Source: Devosia sp.
GTDB taxonomy: Bacteria > Pseudomonadota > Alphaproteobacteria > Rhizobiales > Devosiaceae
Length of the DNA: 64,000 nucleotides
NCBI GenBank assembly: GCA_028290665.1
Contig: JAQGJK010000017.1
Span: forward strand, 53,169 to 117,168
Direction of reading: 5' to 3'
Of the stretch, positions 8,293 through 16,352 are shown piece by piece (position 1 is the first letter of the stretch; every line of letters starts with the position of its first letter). The notes under the pieces were generated by a model that saw only the letters and a program-made list of their open reading frames with translations, had not been told where the DNA came from and did not search any database. The position numbers and the translations under genes were made by a program.

Positions 8293-10326
8293 TCACGGCG
8301 CGGTCGCTGCAGGCGGGTCGCCGAACGCCCAGTTGAAATCGGACTGCAAACCCTCGTAGAGGCGCTCGACGCCGGCGGCGCTGAGGTGATCGTCGTCCGA
8401 AAACAGCGTTGCACCGTCGGCGTACGGGCGGCACCAGGTGCCGTCGCAAAACAGCGACAGAGGATCGACAAAGCGAACCATCGGCTGGTCGGCGGTGGCC
8501 TTGGCCAGCCAGTCGATCGCCAACCTCCGTCGGGCGTCGACTGCGGTTCTTTTAATCGAACACGTCGAGTCCAGATCGAGCCCATATCGAGTAGCGCGAA
8601 GCACGCAGTCCGCTGCCTGTCGCTTCAGTTCGGGGGTGGGTCCGACTACCAGGATTCGCTCGACGCCCTGCTGCCGAAGTCGTTCGAACGTCAGCTGCAG
8701 CCCAGCCACGAAGGCTGCTTCTCCGGAAGCGTCGCCGGGACCAGAGATTACCACGCGTTCGCTCCCACCGGCCGAAGGCCCGGTCCAGGGCGTGTAGATG
8801 TTCCAGCGTGCATAAAGGATCGCAAACTGGAGGTCGGCCGCCTTCGACACCAGGAGACTCTCGGTATTCTTCAGGGCGGCCGTGCAGGTGGCGGCAACCG
8901 TCTCGTTGATCGTGATCGTCGCGCCCAGGATTGCCGGGCAGGAAGAGGCGGTGCTGACATAGAGGTGGGCATCGTGCCGCACGCCTTGTGAACGGAGCGT
9001 GGCAAAAGCTTCGCGAGCGTGTGAATCACCCCAGATCAATCCGTTGTTTAGGCCGGCAACGGCGCCGCAAACGCCGTCATCAGGGTTGCCGAGGCTACAC
9101 TCTACTTTCCGGACTGTCGGCGGAGGCAAGGTTGCGGCAGTGAGGGTCCGCGCGACGGATGGGGAAATTACGCCAGTAAACAATGAACCGAGAACTGCTG
9201 CGTGCAGCAGCGCTACGATGCCGATCCCAACGAGGCCCCAGCTCAGCTCGATCCGCGCGCGCTTCCGCCAGGCCTTGATCGGTCGTTCGATCCACAAATA
9301 GGTGTGTACGGCGAGGACGAGCGACACGCCGCCCATCGCAAGGTCCATCGGCAGGCTGGACTCGCCGAAGTTGTAAATTCGGCCGAACACCAACAGCGGC
9401 CAGTGCCAAAGATACCAGGCGTAAGAGATGAGCCCGATGCCGACCAGCGGGGGCAGGGCGAGGACTTTTGCAACGACTGTATTCGGGTGGGTGCTCGCAA
9501 AAAGGATCAGCATTGCGGTACCGACCACGGGTATCGCGGCCCAGAATGAAGGAAACGGTGTTTTGGCCGTGAAGAAGACTATGGCGCCGAGGACGAGCGC
9601 CAGCCCGACAATGGCACCGAGTTCGGAAACCAGGCGCGGCAGGCGGGGAAGGCGTGCCAGCAGCATCGCCACCAGGCCGCCGGCAACGAATTCCCAGCAG
9701 CGAAGCGGCGTCAGGTAGAAGCTGTAATTGATTTCGACCGTGGCGTTGGGGCCGGTGAACAACACGCAGAGCGCGAACGAGACGAGGAGAAGCACGGTGA
9801 GGACAGCCGGCGCGAGACCGTGGCCGAAGCGCCGATGGACCGGCCACAGGGTGAACAGCACCAGCGGCGCGACCAGGTAGAACTGCTCCTCGACGGCCAG
9901 CGACCAGAGATGCAGCAGCGGTTTAATTTCCGCCGCGCCGTTGAAGTATCCCTCCTGCGACAGGAACAGATGGTTGGCGGCCATCGCTGCCGAATACAGG
10001 ATCTCGTTGCCGAAGCTCTCGAGCTCGCGGGGAAAGACCAGGATAAACGGTGCGATTAGCGCTGACGCGGCGATGACCAGCAGGTAGGCCGGCAGGATAC
10101 GGATGGCGCGACGAGCCCAGAACGCCGCGAAGCTGAAAGTGCCGGCCTGCCGATCCTGCCAGATCTGGCCCATGATCAGGAAGCCGGAGATGACAAAGAA
10201 GATGTCCACGCCCACATAGCCGCCGCCGACGAATGGCAGCCCGACGTGAAATGCAACTACCGCAGTCACGGCAATGGCCCGGATGCCATCGATAAACGGG
10301 CGCCGCGCGTGGATGTCGAAGGTCAT
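8293..10326 (-). CDS. OafA/YrhL-type membrane acyltransferase with C-terminal SGNH domain
   Basis: A 677-residue two-domain protein starting at ATG 10326 (MTFDIHARRPF). The N-terminal half is an acyltransferase-3 membrane domain with about ten TM helices. It opens with PFIDGIRAIAVTAVVAFHVG (the putative catalytic His), followed by GGYVGVDIFFVISGFLI, and later LWSLAVEEQFYL, all typical of the family. From about residue 430 a periplasmic SGNH-like domain begins, with GLIWGDSHAREAF (block I, GDSH) and near the end DDDHLSAAGVERL (the Asp-x2-His block). Such enzymes O-acetylate LPS O-antigen, exopolysaccharide or peptidoglycan. It stands alone, reading leftward between tRNA-Tyr and tRNA-Gly, with no glycan genes directly attached. 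Confidence 0.88.
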   Translation of the reverse strand: MTFDIHARRPFIDGIRAIAVTAVVAFHVGLPFVGGGYVGVDIFFVISGFLIMGQIWQDRQAGTFSFAAFWARRAIRILPAYLLVIAASALIAPFILVFPRELESFGNEILYSAAMAANHLFLSQEGYFNGAAEIKPLLHLWSLAVEEQFYLVAPLVLFTLWPVHRRFGHGLAPAVLTVLLLVSFALCVLFTGPNATVEINYSFYLTPLRCWEFVAGGLVAMLLARLPRLPRLVSELGAIVGLALVLGAIVFFTAKTPFPSFWAAIPVVGTAMLILFASTHPNTVVAKVLALPPLVGIGLISYAWYLWHWPLLVFGRIYNFGESSLPMDLAMGGVSLVLAVHTYLWIERPIKAWRKRARIELSWGLVGIGIVALLHAAVLGSLFTGVISPSVARTLTAATLPPPTVRKVECSLGNPDDGVCGAVAGLNNGLIWGDSHAREAFATLRSQGVRHDAHLYVSTASSCPAILGATITINETVAATCTAALKNTESLLVSKAADLQFAILYARWNIYTPWTGPSAGGSERVVISGPGDASGEAAFVAGLQLTFERLRQQGVERILVVGPTPELKRQAADCVLRATRYGLDLDSTCSIKRTAVDARRRLAIDWLAKATADQPMVRFVDPLSLFCDGTWCRPYADGATLFSDDDHLSAAGVERLYEGLQSDFNWAFGDPPAATAP

Positions 10327-10534
10327 GTGCTTTTCCGAGTGACGGAGATCACTATGAAAGGCGGGGCGGTCTGGCAACCGGTCGCGGCAGCGGCAGATGC
10401 CGTTTGACTTCAATTCCGGGGGCAGGGTAGGAAATCGAGCGTGGTGTGGTCATGGCGTCAGCAGGTTCCCCCATCGCACCTGACAACGGGTGTGAACGGC
10501 GGCGTTCGAGGCAGGAACGGACGACTGCGCACAA

Positions 10535-10608
10535 GCGGGTGTAGCTCAATGGTAGAGCAGCAGCCTTCCAAGCTGAATACGAGGGTTCGATTCCCTCCAC
10601 CCGCTCCA
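10535..10608 (+). tRNA. tRNA-Gly (TCC)
   Basis: The acceptor arm GCGGGTG (10535-10541) pairs with CACCCGC (10598-10604). The discriminator is T and CCA is encoded at 10606-10608. The anticodon loop CTTCCAA has TCC at 10567-10569, and the T arm is GAGGGTTCGATTCCCTC. Confidence 0.96.
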
Positions 10609-10654
10609 GCTCTTGCCCGCTCCAGCTGCTTCGTTATTCAGACAGCTGTAATCG

Positions 10655-11551
10655 TCAGTTTCGATTGTCGAGCGCCATTTGCGCGAGCATCCAGTCACGG
10701 AAGACCTTTACCTTCGGAGTATTGCGACGGGTTTCCGGGTAAACCAGAAAATAGCCAAGGCCGTCGCTGGCCGTAATCGGGAACGGCTGGACCAGACGGC
10801 CGCTGGCGAGTTCGGTTTCGAACAGGCTGACGCTCAGCATGGCGACGCCCTGAGCGGCCATCGCGGCACTGGCCAGTAGTGTCTGGGTGCCGAGGCTGGC
10901 CTCGGTGCGGCCGGTCAGATTGCCATGATCGACGCCGGCGGTATCGAACCATCGCATCCACCAGGTGTCGGTTGGTTCGAGCAATGGCAGGTTCAGCAGG
11001 TCGCGCGGATGAGCGAGCGGACCGCGAGCCTGCAGCAGCGCCGGGCTCAGCATCGGCGAGAAATCGGTAGTGGCGACGCGGTGGGACGTGAGACCGGGCC
11101 ATTCGCCTTTGCCTGAACGAACGGCGATATCGACTTCCTCGCGCGAAAAATCGACCAGGCGATCGGTGGTGTCGAGACGAACGGCGAGCTTTGGGTGGGC
11201 CAGATGAAAGCCGCCAAGGCGGGGTGCCAGCCATTGCGCGGCGAAGGTGTGCATCGTCGAGATGAACAGTGTCGCGTCATCGCCGCCGATGGCGGAACTG
11301 AAAGCAGTACGCAGGCCATCGAATGCCTCGATGACGCGCGGCGCGAGGCGGAGACCGGCTTCGGTCAGCGCGATCTGGCGCGGCAGACGCAGGAACAACG
11401 GCGTGCCGACGCGTTCTTCGAGGATGCGGATCTGGTAGCTGGCCGCGGCCTGGGTCATGCCCAGTTCAGCAGCGGCGCGGGTGAAACTTAAATTGCGGGC
11501 GACGGCTTCGAACACCCGGATGGCAGCGAGGGGCGGCAGGCGATCGGTCAT
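10655..11551 (-). CDS. LysR-family transcriptional regulator (GcvA-like)
   Basis: A 298-residue LTTR. I prefer ATG 11551 (MTDRLPPLAAIRVFEAVAR), which matches the usual family N-terminus, over an upstream ATG. The winged helix-turn-helix spans residues 5-64 (LSFTRAAAELGMTQAAASYQI), followed by a linker helix and a periplasmic-binding-like effector domain with DIAVRSGKGEWPG and an aromatic stretch WWMRWFDTAG. The GcvA/AmpR subgroup is suggested by PPLAAIRVFEAVARNLSFTRAA. A perfect inverted repeat with a T-N11-A core lies directly before the start codon, pointing to autoregulation. Targets are unknown; the DUF1127 gene lies divergently 100 bp away. Confidence 0.88.
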   Translation of the reverse strand: MTDRLPPLAAIRVFEAVARNLSFTRAAAELGMTQAAASYQIRILEERVGTPLFLRLPRQIALTEAGLRLAPRVIEAFDGLRTAFSSAIGGDDATLFISTMHTFAAQWLAPRLGGFHLAHPKLAVRLDTTDRLVDFSREEVDIAVRSGKGEWPGLTSHRVATTDFSPMLSPALLQARGPLAHPRDLLNLPLLEPTDTWWMRWFDTAGVDHGNLTGRTEASLGTQTLLASAAMAAQGVAMLSVSLFETELASGRLVQPFPITASDGLGYFLVYPETRRNTPKVKVFRDWMLAQMALDNRN

Positions 11552-11554
11552 TTG

Positions 11555-11573
11555 GCATAAGCTCCACTTATGC
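11555..11573. promoter_or_regulatory. Candidate LysR-type regulator operator (T-N11-A inverted repeat)
   Basis: GCATAAG and CTTATGC form perfect 7-bp arms around the 5-nt spacer CTCCA. The inner part fits the LTTR consensus T-N11-A (T at 11558, A at 11570). It lies 4 nt before the start codon of the LysR gene, between it and the divergent DUF1127 gene. Confidence 0.55.
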
Positions 11574-11649
11574 ACAATAGCGGAGGATTGGTTGGAAAGC
11601 GAGGCAGCGTGGGTGCAAAGCTTACAGCACGGATAAGGAGATCTGTATC

Positions 11650-11805
11650 ATGTTGTACAACCCGCAGCCGCGTCGTTCGATTTTTGTGCGTATTGCTGCC
11701 CTGTACTCGCTGACTTCGGTGCAGTGGAAACGCTTCCTGCTGCGAGCCGAACTCGACCGGCTGGGCCTGAGTGCGCATCTGCGCCGCGATATCGGCCTGG
11801 AGTAG
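11650..11805 (+). CDS. DUF1127 (YjiS-like) small basic protein
   Basis: A 51-residue protein: starts MLYNPQPRRSIF and ends LGLSAHLRRDIGLE. The C-terminal pattern L..L...LRRDIGL is the DUF1127 signature. AGGAG lies 9 nt before the ATG. Short DUF1127 proteins in alphaproteobacteria have been linked to RNA metabolism and phosphate/carbon uptake; here only the family assignment is supported. It is transcribed away from the LysR gene and followed after 67 nt by tRNA-Trp. Confidence 0.8.
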   Translation: MLYNPQPRRSIFVRIAALYSLTSVQWKRFLLRAELDRLGLSAHLRRDIGLE

Positions 11806-11872
11806 GGGCGGCAGCGCGTCGCCTCTTGCGCGGCGGCGGCTTTGCCCTTACAGCAAACCTCGCCTTGGCCGT

Positions 11873-11948
11873 AGGGGTTTAGCTCAGTTGGTAGAGCATC
11901 GGTCTCCAAAACCGAGGGTCGTGGGTTCGAGTCCCCCAGCCCCTGCCA
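11873..11948 (+). tRNA. tRNA-Trp (CCA)
   Basis: The acceptor arm AGGGGTT (11873-11879) pairs with AGCCCCT (one G-T pair). The discriminator is G and CCA is encoded. The anticodon loop CTCCAAA has CCA at 11906-11908 within the stem TCGGT/ACCGA. The T arm is GTGGGTTCGAGTCCCCC. tRNA-Trp close upstream of secE-nusG is a common bacterial arrangement. Confidence 0.96.
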
Positions 11949-11999
11949 GGCCATTTTTCATACCATAGCGGCGCCAGTTCCGCCGGGATCGAACGATCG

Positions 12000-12911
12000 A
12001 TGAAAATCACGCTCGATCTGACGGCGCTGATCGAAAGCGGCAAGCTCAGTGCCGTCGAGGCCGAGCGGCTCAAGGGCCTCGCGGCGACTGACACCGGTTC
12101 ATTTGGCATTAACGTCGTGCTGGCGTTCGGCATCATTGCCGTGTCGCTCGGTTTGCTGGCGGTGATGCCGTCGCCGCTGACGGCCGTGGTGCTTGGCGGA
12201 TTGCTGTTCGGCACCGGCCTTGCGTTGACGCTGAGCGCGGTCGCGGCGTGGCGATTGCTCGCGCAGATTCTGATGCCGATCGGGGCACTGATGCTTGGCG
12301 GCGGCGCTTATGTGCTGGCCGAGGGCTGGACGCCGTTGCTGTTCGTGATGGCGGCGGGATTTGCCGTGGCCGCGGCATTTGCCGGTTCGGGGACGCTGGC
12401 GGCAGTCGCGGTGCTGACACTGTCGGCGGGGCTCGGGGCATTCTCCGGCTATATGCAGGCGTACTATTTCGTCGGGCTACCGGCGCCGACGCTGACGATC
12501 GGCGTGTTCTCGGTGCTGACGCTTGGTCTCTATCTCGTGTCGCTGCGGGTGCCGGCACGGTATGAGCGCCTGGCCATCATCGGGGCGCGGACCGCGATCC
12601 TGATCATCAACCTCGCCTTCCTGATCGGCGCGATTCTCGGCGACAGCCAGGCCGGAATTTCGCCGACGATGTTCGTTTATGGCTGGGCGGCGGCGCTGCT
12701 CGCGGTCGGCGGCTGGGGGGTGTATGCCAACCGGCGCTGGGTGGTGAACGTCGCCGCGACCTTTGCCGGTCTGCATTTCTACACGCAGTGGTTCATCTGG
12801 TTCGGCGCCAATTCGATCACCTTGCTCGCCGCCGGATTGTTGCTGATCGTGTTCGGGCTAGGACTTTACGCGCTCAATAGCTGGCTGGCCCGGCAGCGCT
12901 CGTCGCATTAG
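12000..12911 (+). CDS. Polytopic membrane protein, DUF2157-like
   Basis: A 303-residue protein with a short soluble N-terminus (ALIESGKLSAVEAERLKGLA), which recalls the helix preceding the membrane part of DUF2157 proteins. About nine or ten hydrophobic helices then run through to residue 295. It ends in a small charged tail. I see no catalytic motif. The stop codon TAG (12909-12911) overlaps the stop of the convergent sugar-nucleotide enzyme gene by 4 nt. Function unknown; the DUF2157 assignment is by general pattern only. Confidence 0.6.
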   Translation: MKITLDLTALIESGKLSAVEAERLKGLAATDTGSFGINVVLAFGIIAVSLGLLAVMPSPLTAVVLGGLLFGTGLALTLSAVAAWRLLAQILMPIGALMLGGGAYVLAEGWTPLLFVMAAGFAVAAAFAGSGTLAAVAVLTLSAGLGAFSGYMQAYYFVGLPAPTLTIGVFSVLTLGLYLVSLRVPARYERLAIIGARTAILIINLAFLIGAILGDSQAGISPTMFVYGWAAALLAVGGWGVYANRRWVVNVAATFAGLHFYTQWFIWFGANSITLLAAGLLLIVFGLGLYALNSWLARQRSSH

Positions 12912-13858
12912 GCATCCGTCTGGCGAAACCAGGCGATTGTCCCATCGAGGCCGGCAAGCAACGGCGTGGTGGGGACCCAGCCAAGGCGGTCGCGAGCCCG
13001 GGTGATATCGGGGCAACGGCGGTGCGGATCGTCGGCGGGCAGGGGCTCAAAGGTGAGCGTCGAGCGACTGTCGCAGCGCTCGATGATGGTTTCGGCGAGT
13101 GCCCGGACGGTAATTTCCTCGGGGTTGCCGATGTTGATCGGCTCGGGACCGGAATCCGAGGTGTACAGCGCGATAAGGCCGGCGACGGTGTCCGCGACGT
13201 AGCAAGGCGAGCGGGTCTGTTCGCCGCTGCCATAGATGGTAACCGGCGCGCCGGCCAACGCCTGGACGATGAAGTTCGAGACGACGCGGCCGTCGCTGGC
13301 GGTCATGCCGGGGCCGTAGGTGTTGAAAATTCGGGCGATGCGGATATCGGCGCGGCCGAGGCGGGCCAGATCGCTGAGCAGCGTTTCCGCCGCGCGCTTG
13401 CCCTCATCGTAGCAGGCGCGGACACCGATCGGGTTGACGTTGCCGAAATAGGTTTCGGCCTGCGGGTGCTGCAGCGGATCGCCATAGACCTCGCTGGTCG
13501 AGGCGTGGAGCAGGCGAATGCTGCGGCGTTCGGCGAGCGTCGCCAGATTGGCGGTGCCGATGACGCTGGCGCGCCAGGTGGCGATCGGGTCGGCTTGATA
13601 GGCGCGCGGGGAGGCGGGGCAGGCGAGGTTATAGATGCCGTCGACCTCGACTTCGAGCGGGGTGGTGATGTCGTGGTGGATGAAGCGGTAGTTGGGGTTG
13701 TCGGCGAAGGCAGCGACGGCGGACTGCCGTCCGGTCGACAGATTGTCAGCGACGATGACGGTGGCGGCGCGGGCAAGCAAGGCGCGGACGAGATGCTGGC
13801 CGATGAGCCCCGCACCGCCAGCGACCAGTAGCGTCCGGCCGGCGAGGGTGTCGGTCAT
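12908..13858 (-). CDS. NAD-dependent sugar-nucleotide enzyme, UDP-glucuronate decarboxylase (UDP-xylose synthase)-like
   Basis: A 316-residue extended SDR, start ATG 13858 (MTDTLAGRTLLVAGG). The nucleotide-binding motif is GGAGLIGQH. UXS-family marks are ACPASPRAYQADP, the catalytic HASTSEVYGDP, the Tyr-x3-Lys in RACYDEGKRAAETL, and ARIFNTYGPGM...DGRVVSNFI followed by QTRSPCYV. In UXS enzymes the NPxGxRxCYDEGKR block is diagnostic. Expected reaction: oxidative decarboxylation of UDP-GlcA to UDP-xylose. The gene starts 1 nt after the stop of the upstream GT90 gene, so the two are almost certainly co-translated. UDP-apiose or 4-keto-pentose synthase variants are possible. Confidence 0.82.
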   Translation of the reverse strand: MTDTLAGRTLLVAGGAGLIGQHLVRALLARAATVIVADNLSTGRQSAVAAFADNPNYRFIHHDITTPLEVEVDGIYNLACPASPRAYQADPIATWRASVIGTANLATLAERRSIRLLHASTSEVYGDPLQHPQAETYFGNVNPIGVRACYDEGKRAAETLLSDLARLGRADIRIARIFNTYGPGMTASDGRVVSNFIVQALAGAPVTIYGSGEQTRSPCYVADTVAGLIALYTSDSGPEPINIGNPEEITVRALAETIIERCDSRSTLTFEPLPADDPHRRCPDITRARDRLGWVPTTPLLAGLDGTIAWFRQTDA

Positions 13859-13859
13859 G

Positions 13860-14870
13860 TCAGGGGTCGTTCCAGTGCGCGGTGATGATATCCACCGCGT
13901 CGCGTGTGCCGGCTTCGAAGTCAAGCGCGCGGGCGAAGCGCTGGCCGGCGGCAGCGATGGCTTCAGCTTCGGCGGGGTGGCTGCGGGCCCAGTCGATCCG
14001 TTCGGCGAAATCGCTCATATCGGAAGAGACCGGGATGTAGTGCTCGAAGGGGCGAAGGCGGTCGTAATACCATTGCTGGTAACCGAACTGCGACGCCACC
14101 TTGAAGACGCAGCAGCCATAGAGCATCCGGACGAGGAAGTTGGACCAGGCGTTGGTAAAGCCGTCGATATCGATGGCGAATTTGCGGGACAGCCACGAGG
14201 TCGGGGCGCATCGGTCGCCGACGAAGCCGAGGCGCCTTGCGGTTGGCGTCCAGATGGCGCGGTCGCTGGCGAGGCCGGAGAGTTTTACATCGGTGCCGGG
14301 GACGTTGCGCAGTGTCATGACGAGGCGGAGGCGCTGAACGACGGTGGGGTCGGCGATGTCGCGGGGATCAAAGCTGACCCGGCCGTCGCCATTGCCGGCG
14401 CCGCGCCAGACAATTTCGTCCGATCTAGTGTTCCAGGCGGGTGAGGTCTCGCTAAGTTGCCGATCATGGCGATAGCCGCGGCCGGAAAAGAAGTGGGGGT
14501 CCGGGATCAGGACGTGACGCGCCGGATCGGCGGAGGGGGCAAAACGGGCGGCGGAGAAGGCGTGGCCGTCCGAGCCGTTGACGGTTAAACGCTCGACCTC
14601 CGGCCCGGCGAGGCTGAACCAGTAGAGCGCAGCGCGGACATAGGGGTTGAACGATACGGCGTGTTGGCGATCGGCGTCGTGGCTGTAGGAGACGCGGAAA
14701 GCTTGGCCGTCGCGCCGGATTGCTACATCAAAGGGGGGCGTATCGGTGGTGAAGTCAACGAGTACCAAGGGGCGGTTGCCGGCGGCGTTGCGCACCGAAC
14801 GGCGGATGCGGAAGCCGATGAAGGCGCCGATTGCCGCCTTGCCGGCGCTGTGAAACGGACTAAAGACCAT
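13860..14870 (-). CDS. Glycosyltransferase family 90 (CAP10/LpsA-like) protein
   Basis: A 336-residue soluble protein. The C-terminal half matches the GT90 pattern: DEIVWRGAGNG, then KFAIDIDGFTNAWSNF, then a segment ending W-Y-Y-D-R-L and HYIPVSSDMSDFAERIDW, followed by AIAAAGQRFA. GT90 members include fungal CAP10 and xylosyltransferases, animal O-glucosyltransferases and bacterial LpsA-type LPS glycosyltransferases. The N-terminal 130 residues are not recognised. The gene is directly followed (1 nt gap) by a UDP-xylose-synthase-like gene, which suggests a UDP-pentose donor. This is inference from context, not from residues. Confidence 0.72.
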   Translation of the reverse strand: MVFSPFHSAGKAAIGAFIGFRIRRSVRNAAGNRPLVLVDFTTDTPPFDVAIRRDGQAFRVSYSHDADRQHAVSFNPYVRAALYWFSLAGPEVERLTVNGSDGHAFSAARFAPSADPARHVLIPDPHFFSGRGYRHDRQLSETSPAWNTRSDEIVWRGAGNGDGRVSFDPRDIADPTVVQRLRLVMTLRNVPGTDVKLSGLASDRAIWTPTARRLGFVGDRCAPTSWLSRKFAIDIDGFTNAWSNFLVRMLYGCCVFKVASQFGYQQWYYDRLRPFEHYIPVSSDMSDFAERIDWARSHPAEAEAIAAAGQRFARALDFEAGTRDAVDIITAHWNDP

Positions 14871-14907
14871 GCGCTCGGGGACGGTGATAATAGCGTGCGG
14901 CGCAACA

Positions 14908-14936
14908 TTGCATTGTGCCCTCGAAGTGTCTAGATA
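14908..14936 (+). promoter_or_regulatory. Candidate sigma-70-type promoter for secE-nusG
   Basis: TTGCAT (14908-14913), a 17-nt spacer and TAGATA (14931-14936), about 65 nt upstream of secE. It lies in the 131-nt divergent space between the GT90 gene and secE. Confidence 0.4.
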
Positions 14937-15001
14937 AGGCCCTTCGAGCCGTGCGACGAGTCGCGCGGCAATTCGTTTTGTGCAAATTCGTGAAGTAGCC
15001 C

Positions 15002-15196
15002 ATGGCCCGGACTAACCCGATCCTCTTCCTGCAGCAGGTGCGGCAGGAAGTTTCAAAGGTCACGTGGCCAAAGCGCAACGAAGTGGTGATCTCGACGATC
15101 ATGGTGCTGGTGCTGGTGGCGTTCGCCAGCGTGTTCTTCCTGCTGGCGGATTGGATCATCTCGTCGGGCGTGCGGTATTTGCTGTCGATCCGCTAA
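15002..15196 (+). CDS. secE: Preprotein translocase subunit SecE
   Basis: A 64-residue single-TM protein of the short alphaproteobacterial form. An amphipathic N-terminal helix with FLQQVRQEVSKVTWPKRNEV carries the conserved KVxWP motif, followed by one TM helix (about residues 29-52). It forms the SecYEG channel with SecY (encoded at 42663 in this window) and SecG. It is followed after 40 nt by nusG, as in most bacteria. Confidence 0.96.
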   Translation: MARTNPILFLQQVRQEVSKVTWPKRNEVVISTIMVLVLVAFASVFFLLADWIISSGVRYLLSIR

Positions 15197-15236
15197 AGCG
15201 GACGGTTCTTGAGTTTTAGGGGAGCGGCGACGCGGC

Positions 15237-15767
15237 ATGGCCAAGCGCTGGTACATCGTTCAGGCGTATTCGAATTTCGAGCGCAAGGTGGCGGAAGATA
15301 TCCGCCAGAAAGTTGCGCAGAAGAAACTCGAGGATCTGTTCGAAGACGTCATCGTGCCGACCGAGAAGGTCGTCGAGATGCGTCGCGGTCGCAAGGTCGA
15401 TGCGGAACGGAAGTTTTTCCCCGGCTACGTGCTGGTGAAGATGGAAATGACCGACCAGGCGTTTCATCTGATCAAGAACACGCCGAAGGTCACCGGGTTC
15501 CTCGGTTCGGGCGATAAGCCCATGCCGATCTCGGAAAAAGAAGCGATGGCGATCCTGCAGCAGGTGCAGGAAGGCGTCGAGCATCCCAAGCCCTCGATCT
15601 CGTTCGAGATCGGCGAGCAGGTGCGGGTGTCGGACGGACCGTTCGCCAGCTTCAACGGGGTGGTCGAGGAAGTCGACGAGGAGCGGTCGCGCCTCAAGGT
15701 CGAAGTCTCGATCTTTGGCCGGCCGACGCCGGTCGAACTCGAATACGGCCAGGTCGAAAAGGTCTAG
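15237..15767 (+). CDS. nusG: Transcription termination/antitermination factor NusG
   Basis: A 176-residue protein. The NGN domain is at about 1-115 (MAKRWYIVQAYSNFERKVAE), with the characteristic FPGYVLVKM at about 60-68. The KOW domain is at 122-155 (GEQVRVSDGPFASFNGVVEE). It binds the RNA polymerase clamp and couples to Rho or to ribosomal protein S10 (encoded at 33121). secE-nusG is placed just ahead of rplKA as usual. Confidence 0.97.
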   Translation: MAKRWYIVQAYSNFERKVAEDIRQKVAQKKLEDLFEDVIVPTEKVVEMRRGRKVDAERKFFPGYVLVKMEMTDQAFHLIKNTPKVTGFLGSGDKPMPISEKEAMAILQQVQEGVEHPKPSISFEIGEQVRVSDGPFASFNGVVEEVDEERSRLKVEVSIFGRPTPVELEYGQVEKV

Positions 15768-15919
15768 GCCGAGCAATTTCCGGAGCAATCCGGAGGCGCG
15801 CCGCAGCGATGCGGCGTGAAAACCGTGGGAGAGACGCGGATGGCGGCCAGCCATCGGCACATTTCGCACCACGGCGTCAAATGTCCCGCTGACCCGGGAC
15901 GCAACTTGAAAGGACGATC
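15768..15919 (+). promoter_or_regulatory. rplK-rplA leader with two hairpins (possible L1 autoregulation site)
   Basis: The 152-nt spacer before rplK contains CGCCGCA/TGCGGCG arms closed by a GCGA tetraloop (15799-15816) and GATGGC/GCCATC arms (15839-15855). In many bacteria the L11-L1 operon is autoregulated by L1 binding a leader that mimics its 23S site. Whether this leader does so is inferred from position and structure only. Confidence 0.4.
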
Positions 15920-16348
15920 ATGGCAAAGAAAATTACCGGTTATGTGAAACTGCAGGTGCCGGCTGGTTCGGCTACCCCGTCGCCGCCGATCGGGCCGGCA
16001 CTCGGTCAGCGCGGCCTCAACATCATGGAATTCTGCAAGGCCTTCAATGCGGCGACGCAGGACCAGGAAAAGGGTTCGCCCATCCCGGTCGTGATCACCG
16101 CCTACGCCGACAAGAGCTTCACCTTCGTGATGAAGTCGCCGCCGGTTACCTTCTGGATCAAGAAGGCCGTCAACCTCAAAGCCGGCTCGAAGAACCCGGG
16201 CAAGGAATCGGCCGGCACGATCACGACGGCGCAATTGCGCGAGATCGCCGAACTGAAAATGAAGGATCTCAATGCGGACAGCGTCGACGCTGCCGTATCG
16301 ATGATCGCGGGCTCGGCCCGTTCGATGGGCATCCAGGTGGAGGGCTGA
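15920..16348 (+). CDS. rplK: 50S ribosomal protein L11
   Basis: 142 residues, full family length. The N-terminal domain contains [10 protein letters not shown], followed by the conserved [15 protein letters not shown] that contacts the GTPase-associated centre and thiostrepton/RelA functional region. The C-terminal rRNA-binding domain ends [17 protein letters not shown] lies 8 nt before the ATG. rplA follows 4 nt downstream. Confidence 0.98.
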   Translation: MAKKITGYVKLQVPAGSATPSPPIGPALGQRGLNIMEFCKAFNAATQDQEKGSPIPVVITAYADKSFTFVMKSPPVTFWIKKAVNLKAGSKNPGKESAGTITTAQLREIAELKMKDLNADSVDAAVSMIAGSARSMGIQVEG

Positions 16349-16352
16349 TCAC

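Noticed and set aside
14938..15001. A small frame on the minus strand just before secE as a gene
   Set aside because: It runs over the secE promoter and start region without a ribosome site or any recognisable sequence.
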